NCBI RefSeq assembly: GCF_023053635.1
Contig: NC_086192.1
Span: forward strand, 11,147,001-11,211,000
From: Elgaria multicarinata webbii
Lineage: Eukaryota; Chordata; Lepidosauria; Squamata; Anguidae
Reading direction: 5' to 3'
Length of the DNA: 64,000 nucleotides
Below, piece by piece: positions 51,201 through 59,100 of the stretch (the first letter of the stretch is position 1; every line of letters begins with the position of its first letter). A program made the translations under genes and the position numbers. The notes beneath the pieces were generated by a model. The model was not told where the DNA came from. It saw nothing but the letters and a program-made list of their open reading frames with translations, and did no database searches.

Positions 51201-51414
51201 GCAGCGGTTCTACTCCATCTTTGCTGCGGGAAAGGGAGAACGCCGGCGTGGCCAGGAAGGTCTTGGCGTGAGAACGGGGAGAGGAAGATCCTTTACCTTC
51301 TGGGTCATCTCGGATTACCAAGAGGCCGTTGCGGCACACCACTTTCCCGGTGTGGGCGTCTATAAATATCAGCGACGGAATGTTGGACACCCGGAACTTG
51401 TTCCAGAGTTTCAA
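33070..51414 (-). CDS. NXN: NXN, nucleoredoxin (exons 2-8; exon 1 outside the window)
   Basis: Nucleoredoxin is a thioredoxin-family oxidoreductase of nucleus and cytosol that binds Dishevelled and restrains Wnt/beta-catenin signalling in a redox-dependent way. Seven minus-strand coding exons are present: 51297-51414, 50061-50194, 49751-49851, 48209-48315, 43989-44168, 38503-38627 and 33070-33252. They sum to 948 nt, that is 315 residues plus stop. The human protein is 435 residues, so about 120 residues (one exon by the human structure) lie to the right. The thioredoxin active site CPPC follows HW at residues 85-88 of this fragment. Other signatures are [48 protein letters not shown], a second PDI-like fold with [19 protein letters not shown], and an acidic linker DSDDDGE. 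The end is [15 protein letters not shown]. All junctions are GT/AG and in frame. Confidence 0.97.
33310..33960 (-). mobile_element. L2-type LINE 3' region in NXN intron 7
   Basis: GACCATCCGACAGCCCAGGC and CTCTCTGGATGG mark a diverged tail. CCAGGGGCTACCACCGAAAA then GGCCCTA, and GCAGTAATCGAAACAAGAGG then TTACCAGAGC, are common LINE-derived text in reptiles. A poly-G run (33678-33688) lies inside. Confidence 0.6.
34165..34290 (+). mobile_element. MIR-like CORE-SINE remnant
   Basis: CTCGCAACAACCCTATGAAG then TAGGCCAGG, and later GGGGATTCGAACCCGCG. Confidence 0.55.
35180..35207. repeat. (TC)n microsatellite
   Basis: Fourteen TC units. Confidence 0.92.
35225..35505 (+). mobile_element. MIR-like remnants
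   Basis: CTTACAGGGGTGTCG at the left, and TTTATCCTCGGGGTAAGATT, then TGCCCAAGGCCACC and GGATTCGAACCCGGGG at the right. Confidence 0.5.
35540..36400. promoter_or_regulatory. CpG island inside NXN intron 7
   Basis: Dense CpG for about 850 bp, far from any recognised gene start. It has a GC box (CTCCGCCCCC), the palindromic GCCGTCAGTGACGGC with CRE half sites (about 35577-35591), a short A run (36164-36180) and a G run (about 36328-36340). Long open frames on both strands are expected from base composition. It could be an alternative NXN promoter, a promoter of an unannotated transcript, or a non-functional GC-rich tract. Confidence 0.5.
36750..37010. repeat. CTGTGTGTCTCC-type degenerate minisatellite
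   Basis: Units such as TCTCTGTGTG, TCCCTGTGTG and TCCGTGTCTG repeat with variable length for about 250 bp. Confidence 0.85.
37128..37177. repeat. 50-bp hairpin, GCACRTCAGG family
   Basis: AGCACGTCAGG and CCTGACGTGCT are perfect arms, 50 bp end to end, similar to 28198-28246. Confidence 0.75.
37330..37480 (+). repeat. LINE tail with long (AAT)n
   Basis: CGCCCTGAGGCCCAGGATTG, then GGCGGGATACAAATAT and about nineteen AAT units (37424-37480). Confidence 0.75.
37490..37640 (-). mobile_element. MIR-like CORE-SINE remnant
   Basis: AGCCTCAGTGTCCCC, then CTGTAAAATGGGAATAATAG and CCTTACAGGGTTGTCGTG, the reverse complement of MIR. Confidence 0.65.
37870..38252 (+). mobile_element. CR1 LINE 3' end
   Basis: GGCCTGTTTAGCCTGGAGAA through CTATTCTATGATTCTATGAT, well preserved. 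Confidence 0.93.
38355..38470 (+). mobile_element. CR1 LINE 3' terminus, second copy
   Basis: TTGGACAGCCATCTGTCAGG through CTATTCTATGATTCTA, beginning 100 bp after the previous copy and ending 33 bp before NXN exon 7. Confidence 0.92.
38503..38627 (-). CDS. NXN: NXN exon 7
   Basis: [20 protein letters not shown] then [20 protein letters not shown] and GE. The acceptor is TCCTGCAG and the donor GTACGG. Confidence 0.95.
38820..39660. other. NXN intron 6, unassigned left part
   Basis: No coding signal. A small CpG-dense patch is at 39345-39415 (GCGCACGCGCGTCTCGCGGC). An inverted pair (AGTCCTACAACTCCCAGCAT and GGTTGTAGGACTTTTTTCC around 38920-39005) looks like another palindromic MITE. Confidence 0.45.
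39675..39745 (+). repeat. Short squamate interspersed repeat
   Basis: GTGCGATCCTAGACATGTCT then GGGCGTAGGATTGCAGCCTC, the same family as 4775 and 54380. Confidence 0.6.
40080..40160 (+). mobile_element. L2 LINE 3' tail
   Basis: AACCGCCCAGAGAGCTTCGG, then CTATGGGGTGGTATATAAAT and AATAAATAAA. Confidence 0.85.
40470..40790 (+). mobile_element. L2 LINE ORF2 C-terminus and 3' UTR, diverged
   Basis: The plus frame reads [14 protein letters not shown], a drifted version of the [14 protein letters not shown] end of L2 ORF2, followed by a T-rich 3' UTR. Confidence 0.65.
40800..41205. other. NXN intron 6, AT-rich unassigned stretch
   Basis: AT-rich single-copy-looking sequence. I see no gene or named repeat. 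Confidence 0.5.
41415..41500. repeat. 39-bp tandem duplication
   Basis: GCGCTAAGACAACGACTCCC and GCGCTAAGACAACAACTCCC lie 39-40 bp apart, each followed by GGA(A)GCGT. Confidence 0.85.
42132..42185. repeat. GT-rich simple repeat and G run
   Basis: TTTGTGTGTGTGTGTGTGTG, then GGAGTGTGTGTGCGTGGGGG. Confidence 0.85.
42863..43100. repeat. 23-bp minisatellite, about ten copies
   Basis: GGTGAATTCTGCCACCTGGC then TAT recurs every 23 bp, with GATGAATTC, GCTGAATTC and GAATTCAGCAA variants. Each unit carries an EcoRI-type GAATTC. Located in NXN intron 6. Confidence 0.95.
43188..43727 (+). mobile_element. Solo LTR of a squamate LTR element, copy 2 (fossil)
   Basis: It starts TGTCATGACTGTTCC and ends GGGAAACACGACA. 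CCCGT lies on both sides (43183-43187 and 43728-43732), a perfect 5-bp target duplication, which fixes the ends. It holds an AATAAA (about 43656) near the R region. No internal region is present, as expected after LTR-LTR recombination. The intact duplication and sharp ends suggest moderate age, younger than the copy at 17034. Confidence 0.85.
43989..44168 (-). CDS. NXN: NXN exon 6
   Basis: [20 protein letters not shown], then [20 protein letters not shown] and [10 protein letters not shown]. The acceptor is TTTCTCAG and the donor GTATGG. Confidence 0.95.
44578..44735 (-). mobile_element. CR1/L3-lineage LINE 3' end
   Basis: GAACGTAAGAAGCGCCCTGC through GGTGCAACAGCACCCTCCCG and CAGCAACTGGTGC. 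Confidence 0.85.
44770..45235. other. NXN intron 5, unassigned stretch
   Basis: No gene, no named repeat and no notable structure seen. Confidence 0.5.
45248..45299. repeat. (AAT)n(ATC)n compound microsatellite
   Basis: About nine AAT units followed by about seven ATC units. Confidence 0.93.
45400..45720 (+). mobile_element. Sauria SINE pieces (3' half, then 5' half)
   Basis: CCTGCAGAGCTGCTGCTGCC through GCGTAAGGCAGCTTTTGATC is a 3' half. AAAGGAGCCAGAGCAGAGTG through GGTTCAAACCCCGGCATCTC is a 5' half with the B-box. The order suggests two partial copies. Confidence 0.6.
46185..47190. repeat. Large compound minisatellite, about 24 units
   Basis: The core GAGGACTAGGACCTTGTTCC, or its GAGCTTG variant, recurs about 24 times. 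Short (about 37-bp) units end ACTGAGCCACCTT and longer (about 49-60-bp) units carry CTCCCATGGAGTCATCC. Blocks of several units are themselves duplicated (around 46380-46440 and 46750-46810), so the array has higher-order structure. Located in NXN intron 5. Confidence 0.95.
47200..48200. other. NXN intron 5, right part
   Basis: GC-rich sequence with chance open frames. A short Sauria SINE 5' piece on the minus strand is at about 47780-47822 (GAACCCGGGACCTTCTGCTG). No gene is recognised. Confidence 0.45.
48209..48315 (-). CDS. NXN: NXN exon 5
   Basis: [20 protein letters not shown] then [15 protein letters not shown]. The acceptor is TCCCCAG and the donor GTAGGA. Confidence 0.95.
48950..49450 (-). 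mobile_element. L2 LINE ORF2 C-terminus and 3' region in NXN intron 4
   Basis: 49005-49280 (minus) encodes [20 protein letters not shown] then RQAPTSYSF, the L2-type ORF2 end. GTTTAGGGCTTTGTACACAA near 49355 is LINE-derived text. Confidence 0.8.
49751..49851 (-). CDS. NXN: NXN exon 4 (active-site CPPC)
   Basis: It begins directly with [20 protein letters not shown] and ends FVSAD plus two bases of an arginine codon. Both redox cysteines are intact. The acceptor is TTCTTCAG and the donor GTAACA. Confidence 0.95.
50061..50194 (-). CDS. NXN: NXN exon 3
   Basis: [20 protein letters not shown] through [10 protein letters not shown]. The acceptor is CCGTCAG and the donor GTGAGG. It ends on the tryptophan before the active-site cysteines. 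Confidence 0.95.
50195..51296 (-). other. NXN intron 2
   Basis: AT-rich in 50520-50830, otherwise unremarkable. No named repeat and no coding signal seen. Confidence 0.6.
51297..51414 (-). CDS. NXN: NXN exon 2
   Basis: [20 protein letters not shown] through [13 protein letters not shown]. The acceptor is CCCTGCAG and the donor GTAAAG. It starts in phase 0, so the missing exon 1 must end in phase 0. Confidence 0.95.
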
Positions 51415-51568
51415 CTGCAGGGGAACAAAAAAAGGAGAGAGGGGTCGTAACAGGGCCACGGAGCAAGGAAGGACGTTCTCTGTCACACGCTCCCCCCCCC
51501 CCTCCGCCTGCGGCTTCTCTCGGGGTCCTCATCCAGTTTGTAAGCTCCTTTGGGCAGGGACCTGTTTT

Positions 51569-52050
51569 TCATAGAATCATAGAATAGTAGAGTTGGAAGG
51601 GGCTTATAAGGCCATTGAATCGAATCCCCTGCTCAATGCAGGAATCCACCCTAAAGCATCCCTGACAGATGCTTGTCCAGCTGCCTCTTGAATGCCTCTA
51701 GTGTGGGAGAGCCCACAACCTCCCTAGGTCATTGGTTCCATTGCCGTACTGCTCTAACAGTCAGGAAGTTTTTCCTGATGTCCAGCTGGAATCTGGCTTC
51801 CTGTCACTTGAGCCCATTATTCCGTGTCCTGCACTCTGGGAGGATCGAGAAGAGATCCTGGCCCTCCTCTGTGTGACAACCTTCCAAGTATTTAAAGAGT
51901 GCCGTCATGTCTCCCCTCTATCTTCTCTTCTCCAGGCTAAACCTGCCCAGTTCTTTCAGTCTCTCTTCATAGGGCTTTGTTTCCAGACCCCTGATCATCC
52001 TGGTTGCCCTCCTCTGAACACGCTCCAGCTTGTCTGCATTCTTTTCTGTT
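51569..52050 (-). mobile_element. CR1 LINE 3' end in NXN intron 1
   Basis: TCATAGAATCATAGAATAGT through CTCTGAACACGCTCCAGCTT, nearly the full 3' UTR. Confidence 0.93.
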
Positions 52051-52081
52051 GGCTTCTGTTCGTCGTGCATCTTGCATTTAG

Positions 52082-52262
52082 TGTGACCCTGTTCAAACGA
52101 CACGTTAAGCCACGGTGGTTAAGCGTTTTGAGCTGAACATGATGGCTTAGCACGTCATGTGAACCATTCCTAAACATGGTGGCTACATTACCACGGTTTA
52201 AACACGCTAACCAACCACTTAGTTCATGGCCTAACCATGGTTTAGCGTGTCGTCTTTACCGG
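52082..52262. mobile_element. MITE with about 30-bp terminal inverted repeats (copy A)
   Basis: GACCCTGTTCAAACGACACG at the left and GGTTTAGCGTGTCGTCTTTA at the right are inverted. The interior AACCATGG/CCACGGTT words repeat. It is the same family as 62035-62226. Confidence 0.75.
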
Positions 52263-52659
52263 CCCGTTGGTTTTATAACTGCAGTGATCCAACACACTCT
52301 TTGACTAAAGGTCTGGAGCTGATGGGGGGAGGGGGGTATGGTTACTACATGCGCTGTAGCAATGAGTTCCACAGGTTAACCGTGTCGCACGCTCATTTTT
52401 ATACCTCTATCACATGTATGCTCCCTAGCTTCCACATCATTTCAGATGGTCTACAGGGGTAACAGGGCAATTGCATGGCTGATCAGATTCGAATCCAGCC
52501 CTCATCCAACACTTTACCCACTATGTTGCACTGCCACCCTATAGGTAATAGTGCAAACTCTGCCCTTCTTCTTTCAACTTCAAACCCAGCTGTTCCTCCT
52601 CTGACCCTCATCTTCTTCAGCCCCAAACCAAACCTACATTTTTTACGCGTAACGTCAAA

Positions 52660-52745
52660 TTCCTAAGAACCTATGAAGAGCCCTGCTGGATCAGAAAAAG
52701 GGTCCATCTAGTCCAGCACTCTGTTCACACAGCGGCCAACCAGCT
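52660..52745 (-). mobile_element. CR1/L3-lineage LINE 3' terminus
   Basis: CCTATGAAGAGCCCTGCTGG through CACACAGCGGCCAACCAGCT. Confidence 0.8.
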
Positions 52746-52799
52746 GTCTTTCCTATTACCCTTGCCTCTCCCTTTCCACACCCGGCTAAGCTGTAAATG

Positions 52800-53560
52800 T
52801 AGGATCCTCGGGGCAAAGACCTGCTTTTTCTTATGTTGTCCTGGACACGGACGGCACTACAGAAACCGAAAAGACGTCTGTTTCTCCTGCCGCCCGGGCT
52901 AAAACTAGCAACCTCGAAAGAAACAGGGATCCTGGGATCCATTGGTTTACACAACACCCCTGAGGAGCGTTCAGTTCAAACCCCAGAAATGTCAGCTGCA
53001 GGAAGGAGAGAGCGAAGTGACAAAAAAGAACAAGGCCACAGTCAAATATATATCTCTATATGTATATATTTCTAGAGCCAAAATGGGGATTTTTTTTTTA
53101 ATACGGAGTTTTCGCGGTCTCCGGGGCAGCCTCGGAATGTGTTTGCAAACGCCCTGTTGGAGAGTCCACTTAAAAACAGCGAAATCCTTCTGTTTATTTG
53201 GCCAGACTTCGCAAACTCCGGAGTGGGCTCAGGTTGCATCAGCTCGGTTTGGCTGGGCAGACGGCCACGCGGGTGTTCTGCTCGCCTTACGGCCGGCCGA
53301 TGTGGCATGAGCTCAGATGCAGAGGGATCAGCAGGCCATGCGCGGCTGGACCGCCGGGCGTCTCGAGGGAGAAAATGTCAGCCTTGCCAGGGAGAGGGAG
53401 GGAGGCTGAAGAGCGCTGAGTCTGGAAAATACCAAAGTGGCAAGTTTCTAGGGGTGCAGAGAAGGATGCAGTCATGGCATGGTTGTAAAGAATTCCCCTC
53501 GGCGTTCCAAGGTTTATTTTCTCAACCCTTCTGACACATCGGCCCGGGAGGCAAAACAGC
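52800..53560. other. NXN intron 1, unassigned stretch
   Basis: No gene or named repeat apart from a short AT tract (ATATATATCTCTATATGTAT near 53045). Open frames here do not resemble known proteins. Confidence 0.45.
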
Positions 53561-53564
53561 AGCG

Positions 53565-53705
53565 TCCCCCACGGGGCCACCGTTATCCGCGCGGCAGGAT
53601 CCTCTAGGCTGGACTACCGCAACACGTCGTACCCGGGGCTCCCCTTGAAGACTGTTTGGGAACGGCGGTTGGTGTTCAAATGGTGACCTGCCAGGAATAT
53701 GTCTC
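53565..53705 (+). mobile_element. L2 LINE ORF2 fragment
   Basis: GGCTGGACTACCGCAACACG then GGGGCTCCCCTTGAAGACTG is the drifted 'LDYCNALYLGLPLKT' part of L2 reverse transcriptase. Confidence 0.6.
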
Positions 53706-53814
53706 ACCGGGCCTTGGGTTTGACCACAAAAAAACCAGCAACTGTTTTTGGGAATGGCTGTGACTACAATGAGATTGTCACGGCGCCCTGTACCCGGTAT
53801 ATATACATGATGAA

Positions 53815-53935
53815 GGTCCCGATCACACTCCATGCATCAGAGTGGACTGCAGTCCGCAAAAGCTTATGCCAGAATAAATTTCTCAAGTCTTTAAAGTGCA
53901 ATGAGACTAACAGCTATTTTTCTGGAAATCGTGTT
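53815..53935 (+). repeat. Reptile interspersed repeat ('gcttatgccagaataaatt' type)
   Basis: AGAGTGGACTGCAGTCCGCA, then AAGCTTATGCCAGAATAAAT and a diverged tail. It shares the end module with 19640-19870. Confidence 0.65.
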
Positions 53936-54007
53936 GCACTGGTTTATGATAACGTCAGTTTCGATAGCATTCTTCCTTAAATTGCTTTGAGCTGGGAAAC
54001 TCTTAAG

Positions 54008-54345
54008 TCATAGAATCATAGAATAGTAGAGTTGGAAGGGGCCTATAAGACCATCCAGTCCAACCCCCCGGTCATTGTAGGAATCCACCTTAAAGCATCC
54101 CTGACAGATTGCTGTCCAGCTGCCTCTTGAAGGCCTCTAGTGTGAGAGAGCCCACCACCTCCCTAGGTCATGGGTTCCACTGTCATACCGCTCTAACAGT
54201 CAGGAAGTTTTTCTTGCTGTCCAGCTGGAATCTGGATTCCTGTAACTTGAGCCCATTATTCCATGTCCTGCACTCTGGGAGGATCGAGAAGAGATCCTGG
54301 CCCTCCTCTGTGTGACAACCTTTCAAGTATTTGAAGTATTCAAGG
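54008..54345 (-). mobile_element. CR1 LINE 3' end
   Basis: TCATAGAATCATAGAATAGT through CCCTCCTCTGTGTGACAACC. Confidence 0.93.
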
Positions 54346-54374
54346 GCAGGATAGAAAATGAAAGCTGCTATCCC

Positions 54375-54545
54375 GTCCCCATTTTCCTGGGAGTAAGCCC
54401 TACTGAACTCAATGGGATTTACTTCCGAATAAATACGTGTAGGGTAGCATTATAAGTACCGGATTAACAGAACAATCCTATCTATGTCTACTTGGAAGTA
54501 AGTCCCATTGAGTCCAGCAAACTGGGTGTCGAATTACAGCTGAAT
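54375..54545. repeat. Short squamate interspersed repeat, two head-to-tail pieces
   Basis: CTGGGAGTAAGCCCTACTGA then ACTCAATGGGATTTACTTCC, and CTACTTGGAAGTAAGTCCCA. Confidence 0.6.
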
Positions 54546-54559
54546 ATTGGGGGGGGGGG

Positions 54560-55415
54560 TGAGAGCTAAGAGATAATGGTTTGCCTAAGTATAGAATTAA
54601 AATTCATGGCACAAGGCACAGCTGAGTTGATCATAACAAGGCAAATACTTTTGGGGAGATTTATACGAGTCCCTAATCCAAAAACAGTCTCTGTTTCTTT
54701 TCTTTTACAATCAAAAAAATGTAAAAGGGGATCCGATCGCTGTCCTCCAAAAAACTCTCCTGTAGGCCCCGCTCCGGGGTCACCCAAACGGAGAAGGAGG
54801 CACAAACGGAGGAAAGGAGACCTGGGATCGTTTGAGTCCCGGAGAATGAGTCTCTCCGCAGGCCCTTCCTGGGGCTGGACCGGGCCTTGAAAAAACACAA
54901 AAACAGGGATCGATCCAGCAAGGCTAAAGAGCACGGCATCATCCCGGTCCTTCGCTTGTTGAGTGGGAACGGAAAAAGTTACAAAACGGTTCCCCGTCGC
55001 GCGCCCCCTTTTCCAGGAGGGTGTTTGCATGGTTTTTTAAAAAAATCTCTTTCAATGAAATGTTCCGGTTAATAATTAAAAGAATGGGGCAGGGGTCAGA
55101 CGTTGCTAAGAAATGCGAAAGAGAGGCTGTGGGGTTCTCCCTCCCTCCCTCCGGTCCCCCAAACCACTGCTCTCTCATTTTGGTTGCCAAGCGACGAGAA
55201 CCACGTCAACGGCCAAACATTCTGCAGTGTCTTCATTTGCAACGGCCTGGAAACCGTTCTTCATTCACGTGCGCATGGGGCTGATGTTTTCAGAGGGGGT
55301 ATTGAACACCGAAGAGGCCATGCGCCGGGCGCATAAGCCCGAGGGGCCATGCATCGCCCAATCGGCAAACAAAAACGCTGGTCCTTAAGAGACCCCATGT
55401 TCACACGAGTGGCGC
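54560..55415. other. NXN intron 1, unassigned stretch
   Basis: No named repeat and no coding signal. Confidence 0.45.
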
Positions 55416-55417
55416 AT

Positions 55418-56040
55418 GAGAACACATGAAAAAAGCCCTGCTGGATCAGGCCAAGGGTCCATCTAGTCCAGCACTCTGCTAACACCGTGGCCGACCAGCT
55501 ACCAACAAAGCAGGACACGGTGCAACAGCACTCTCTCACCCATGTTCCCCAGCAACTGGTGCACACAGGCTTATTGCCTCTGATACTGGAAGTAGCACAG
55601 AGCCCTCTGGACTAGAAGCCATGGATGGCCTTCTCCTCCTCCAGGAATTCATCCAGCAACAGCACCCTCCCGCCCATGTTCCCCAGCAACTGGTGTATAT
55701 TGGCTTACTGCCTCTGATACCGGAGGTAGCACAGAGCCCTCAGGACTAGAAGCCTTGGATAGCCGTCTCCTCCAGAAATTTATCTAACCCCCTTTTAAAG
55801 CCATCCAAACTGGTGGTCATCACAACGTCTTGTGGTAGTGAGTCCCACAGTTCGACTATGCGCTGTGTGAAGAAGGCCTCCTTTTTGTTTGTCCTGAATC
55901 TCCCACTAATCTGAACCTCCCAGACCCAGATGAATGTGAAATCAAGTATTTTTAAGATGTGTTGATTCTTGTACTCATGTTGCTCCCTGCCTCGATCCAA
56001 AGGGAGAGGCGGGTAAGAAATGATTATTATTATTATTATT
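55418..56040 (-). mobile_element. CR1/L3-lineage LINE 3' ends, two overlapping copies, with ORF2 C-terminus and L2-type tail
   Basis: AAAGCCCTGCTGGATCAGGC begins one copy. A second starts near 55650 (AGCAACAGCACCCTCCCGCC) and retains on the minus strand the peptide NKKEAFFTQRIVELWDSLPQ then DVVMTTSLDGFKRGLDKFLE (55746-56000). 55965-56040 is a GCCTCGATCCAAAGGGAGAG tail with (ATT)n. Confidence 0.82.
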
Positions 56041-56084
56041 ATTATTATTGATCAGCTTCACGAGAAGTAGCACAGAGCCATGAG

Positions 56085-56335
56085 GACTAGTAGCCATTGA
56101 CGGCCTTCTCATTTATCCAGCACCCTCCTGCCCATGTTCCCCAGAAACCAATCCATCCTGACTAGGAGCTGAGGGCCTTTCCCTCCACACATCTGCCCAT
56201 CCACCTTTTAAGCTGTCCAAGATGGCGGCCGTCGCCACATGGTGCCGTAGCGAGTTCCACAGCTGAGCAACGGGTCGCGTGAAAGAGCCCTTCCTTTCAC
56301 CCGTCCTGACCCTCCTGCCGTTCAGCTGCGTGGGA
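56085..56335 (-). mobile_element. CR1/L3-lineage LINE with ORF2 C-terminus
   Basis: CATGTTCCCCAGAAACCAAT at the left. On the minus strand it reads GSFTRPVAQLWNSLRHHVAT then AAILDSLKGG, a diverged ORF2 end. Confidence 0.75.
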
Positions 56336-56465
56336 TTTTGCAGGCAGAAGATCCGGAGTTCGATTCCCAGCATTTCCAAGTAGGACTGGGAAAACACACC
56401 ATGCAGGGCCGTTGCTGCCAGTCAGTGTCGACAACACCGGGCTACATGGACCAAAGGAAGAGCTT
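56325..56465 (+). mobile_element. Sauria SINE
   Basis: GCAGGCAGAAGATCCGGAGT then TCGATTCCCAGCATTTCCAA (B-box), then TGCTGCCAGTCAGTGTCGAC and GGGCTACATGGACC. Confidence 0.75.
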
Positions 56466-56469
56466 GAAT

Positions 56470-57595
56470 CGAAATCGTGTGGGCTTGTTTTGGAGTTCTG
56501 ATCCCGCCCCCTTTGCCTGCAGCTCCGCCCACTGCTGGAATGTGGCCCCCTAGAGCTCCGAAGTGGAATTTAGCCCTCAGCCTGAAAGAGGTGTAACACC
56601 CCTGCCCAGGTTAGTCTATCCGCAGGTTAGGCTCCCACGATGCATTGCACATGGGGCGGCCTTTGTAGCGCTAACTCAGAAACCGCAACATGACGTCTCC
56701 CCCTAGTTGCTGAAGGCGTTACTGCAGGCTTTAAGCACACGGACACACTGAAATCAGTGGATGTTCATTAACGGGTTTTAAAAAGCAAAACCACCCCAGG
56801 ATAACCCCTTAGGATCCCTCTGTGTTGGATGCCAAGTTTTGGGGGTTTAGGGGGTCACGGTCTCGGCGCTATGGCACGGACAGACGGACAGACGCACGTC
56901 CTCTTTTGTCGCGACGGAAGACTCCCAGCTCGCTCGGGAAGACTCAAAGCAGCGTCGTCCGAGCGTCGATTCCCTGGAGCAGCGCCCGAGCCGGACCTGC
57001 AGGCTTTGTTTTCCGAAGCAGGAGATCATTTGTCACACGGCCCCTTTAAACTGCTCAGCCGGCCAGATTGCAATCTAGAGATGTAATGCTTCCCCCGAGC
57101 AGAGCAGCTACGCAAACAATTATTTCTTTAAAAACTAAATACCGAAGCTGGGGGGGGGGGGCGGCGGGGAGAGAGAAACAGAAGGCTCCCAGCAACCGCG
57201 AAGACCTTTGAAAGCTAACAAAAGAAGCTTATATGCATTTTTAATTTTTTTCCCACACAAAAAAGAAGCACTCACACTTTTTATTATTAGTTGGTTTCCG
57301 AAAAATCCGCCCGAAGAAGGCCTTTGACAATGGCTTCATTATAAGAGCTCTTTGCTGAGACAACATGTGTTTCTTTGGTTCGCCGTTTGAGTTAACAACT
57401 TCTTTTAAAAAGTTTATATTTACACCCAGCAAAACGGCATGTTTTATTTGGGCTAAAAGGATCCCGCCCTCCCCCCCCCCCCCAAGTTTCAGGTCAACTT
57501 GTAACTGCAGAGAACGTGATTTTATTAAATTCCATCATAGTTCATCCACCACAATTCATTTCTATTTGTATACACCAATGGTCGTTTCTCTTTGT
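56470..57595. other. NXN intron 1, unassigned stretch
   Basis: No gene recognised. It holds G and C runs at 57150-57162 and 57470-57483. Text at 56500-56600 resembles tails of old repeats but cannot be named. Confidence 0.4.
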
Positions 57596-57599
57596 ACGC

Positions 57600-57710
57600 A
57601 ACCAGCCTTTCCCAGTCTGGGGCCTGCAATTCCCATCATCCACAGCCAATGGCTGTGACGGCGGGGGATAATGGCAGCTGTAATCCAACACTTGGTATAC
57701 ACCTTTCCAC
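57600..57710. mobile_element. hAT-type palindromic MITE remnant
   Basis: CAGCCTTTCCCAGTCTGGGG, then GCAATTCCCATCATCC and the inverted GGCAGCTGTAATCCAACACT. Confidence 0.6.
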
Positions 57711-57769
57711 TCACATTTGGCTGCCACATATCTCAGCGCCTGAACCTGTTACATGCCTGCGCATAACTG

Positions 57770-58600
57770 CCCCTTCTCTTGGGCGTTCTTGTTATGCCAT
57801 GACTGAAAACTACCAGGTAGTTAATTCACCAGAATTTCCTGTGACATCAGAACCGGGAAACTGTGGTTACTGGGTTCGGAACAAACTAGGATCCGAACCC
57901 AAGATACGTCATGTTCAAACGGGGGCCATCATGTCTGACGGGTCTCGACGGAACAAACCGAAGGTCTACGTCTGGCCCAACAACACAGGCCAGACACAAA
58001 GATGGCCGCCTTTCCCCTCTTCTGTGGCCCCCAATGGATAGCTCTCGACAGCTTTTTTCTATCGCCAACGGCAGCTCACGACTGAACCGTTGCTGCGGAC
58101 AACCAATCCTAGAACACAGGCCCTGGGACCAAAGCTACTTGAACATCCTCAGTTGAGACGAACAACATCCCAGTGTGGAGAGGAAGAGTTCCCTGAACCG
58201 ATGAGGGATTTCCTTCCCCTCCCACAAAATGGCCGACAGAAGATTGGATTCCGCACAAAGGACGGTGCAAGAGAAGGACGGAATAGAGTAGGATCTAGCA
58301 CGGGCCTAGAAAGAACCAACATGCCTGGCGTCAACACATGGCCCACCATGTTGTTGTAGGCCTGGCCCCAGTTGCCCCACACATACAAGGCGGATTGACC
58401 ATGGGTAGCCTCCGTTGGGCTGCCGTCCGCCATCTTGTTTTTCCCACAGCGTCCCAGACGTTGTACCCGCCTGCAGGAGGAGGGAGAAAAGACGTCACCC
58501 AGCCACGTCTTTGTGGTGGCCGCCATTTTGTTTTTCCCACCGCAGTCCGGAGTGGTGAATTTTCCAGAGCGTTGTGAGGAAAACAGAATGAGCTAAAAAA
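57770..58600. promoter_or_regulatory. Motif cluster (YY1-like, CRE-like) in NXN intron 1, function unknown
   Basis: AAAGATGGCCGCC (about 58000), CCGCCATCTTGTTTTTCCCA (about 58428), GACGTCAC (about 58488) and CCGCCATTTTGTTTTTCCCA (about 58519). GGGTTCGGA and TCCGAACCC at 57870-57900 are inverted. It may be the remains of a promoter-bearing repeat. I cannot name it. Confidence 0.3.
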
Positions 58601-58689
58601 ACCACAAACCACTCCGGAGTTGTGCCACACTGAAGGCACTTTGCCGAGTGTCCCCTCAAACCCGGACGGGATGCAGCCGCAAAGAGGGA

Positions 58690-58950
58690 AAACGTACACA
58701 ATATTTTAAACCATCAAAAATATAAAAACAACAGTATCCATTTAAACAACAACAGTTCTGGGGTCCATTAAAAAAACAAACAAACTTAGCATATGTTGTT
58801 AAATGCTGTGAAATGTCTGCGAGAAAAGTCTTGACCTGGCGCCGAAAAGATAACAATGTTGGAGCCAGGCGAGCTTCATCGGGGAGATCATTCCATAATT
58901 GGGGGGCCACCGCTGAAAAGGCCCTCTCCCTTGCTGCAATACGCATATGT
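58690..58950 (-). mobile_element. L2 LINE ORF2 C-terminus and 3' UTR
   Basis: The minus strand encodes [20 protein letters not shown] then [19 protein letters not shown], nearly identical to 15280-15420. Confidence 0.92.
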
Positions 58951-58985
58951 GTGTGTGTTGTTTTGTCATTGATATTTGTCTCGTT

Positions 58986-59100
58986 CAGCCTTCCCCAACC
59001 TAGGGCCCTCCAGATGCGTTTGGACTACAACTCCCATCATTGGGGTTTGTATTCCAACACAACTGGAGGACTCCAATTTAAGGAAGCTGACCTAGTCCAT
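58986..59100. mobile_element. hAT-type palindromic MITE
   Basis: CAGCCTTCCCCAACCTAGGG, then CCAGATGCGTTTGGACTACA, then AACTGGAGGACTCC and AAGGAAGCTG. It is a fuller relative of the 89-bp element at 19751. Confidence 0.75.

Noticed and set aside
58656-58946. Open frames reading [14 protein letters not shown] here and at 15234-15440, and related ones at 49005-49280
   Set aside because: These are the L2 LINE ORF2 C-terminus, repeated in the window with LINE 3' UTRs attached.
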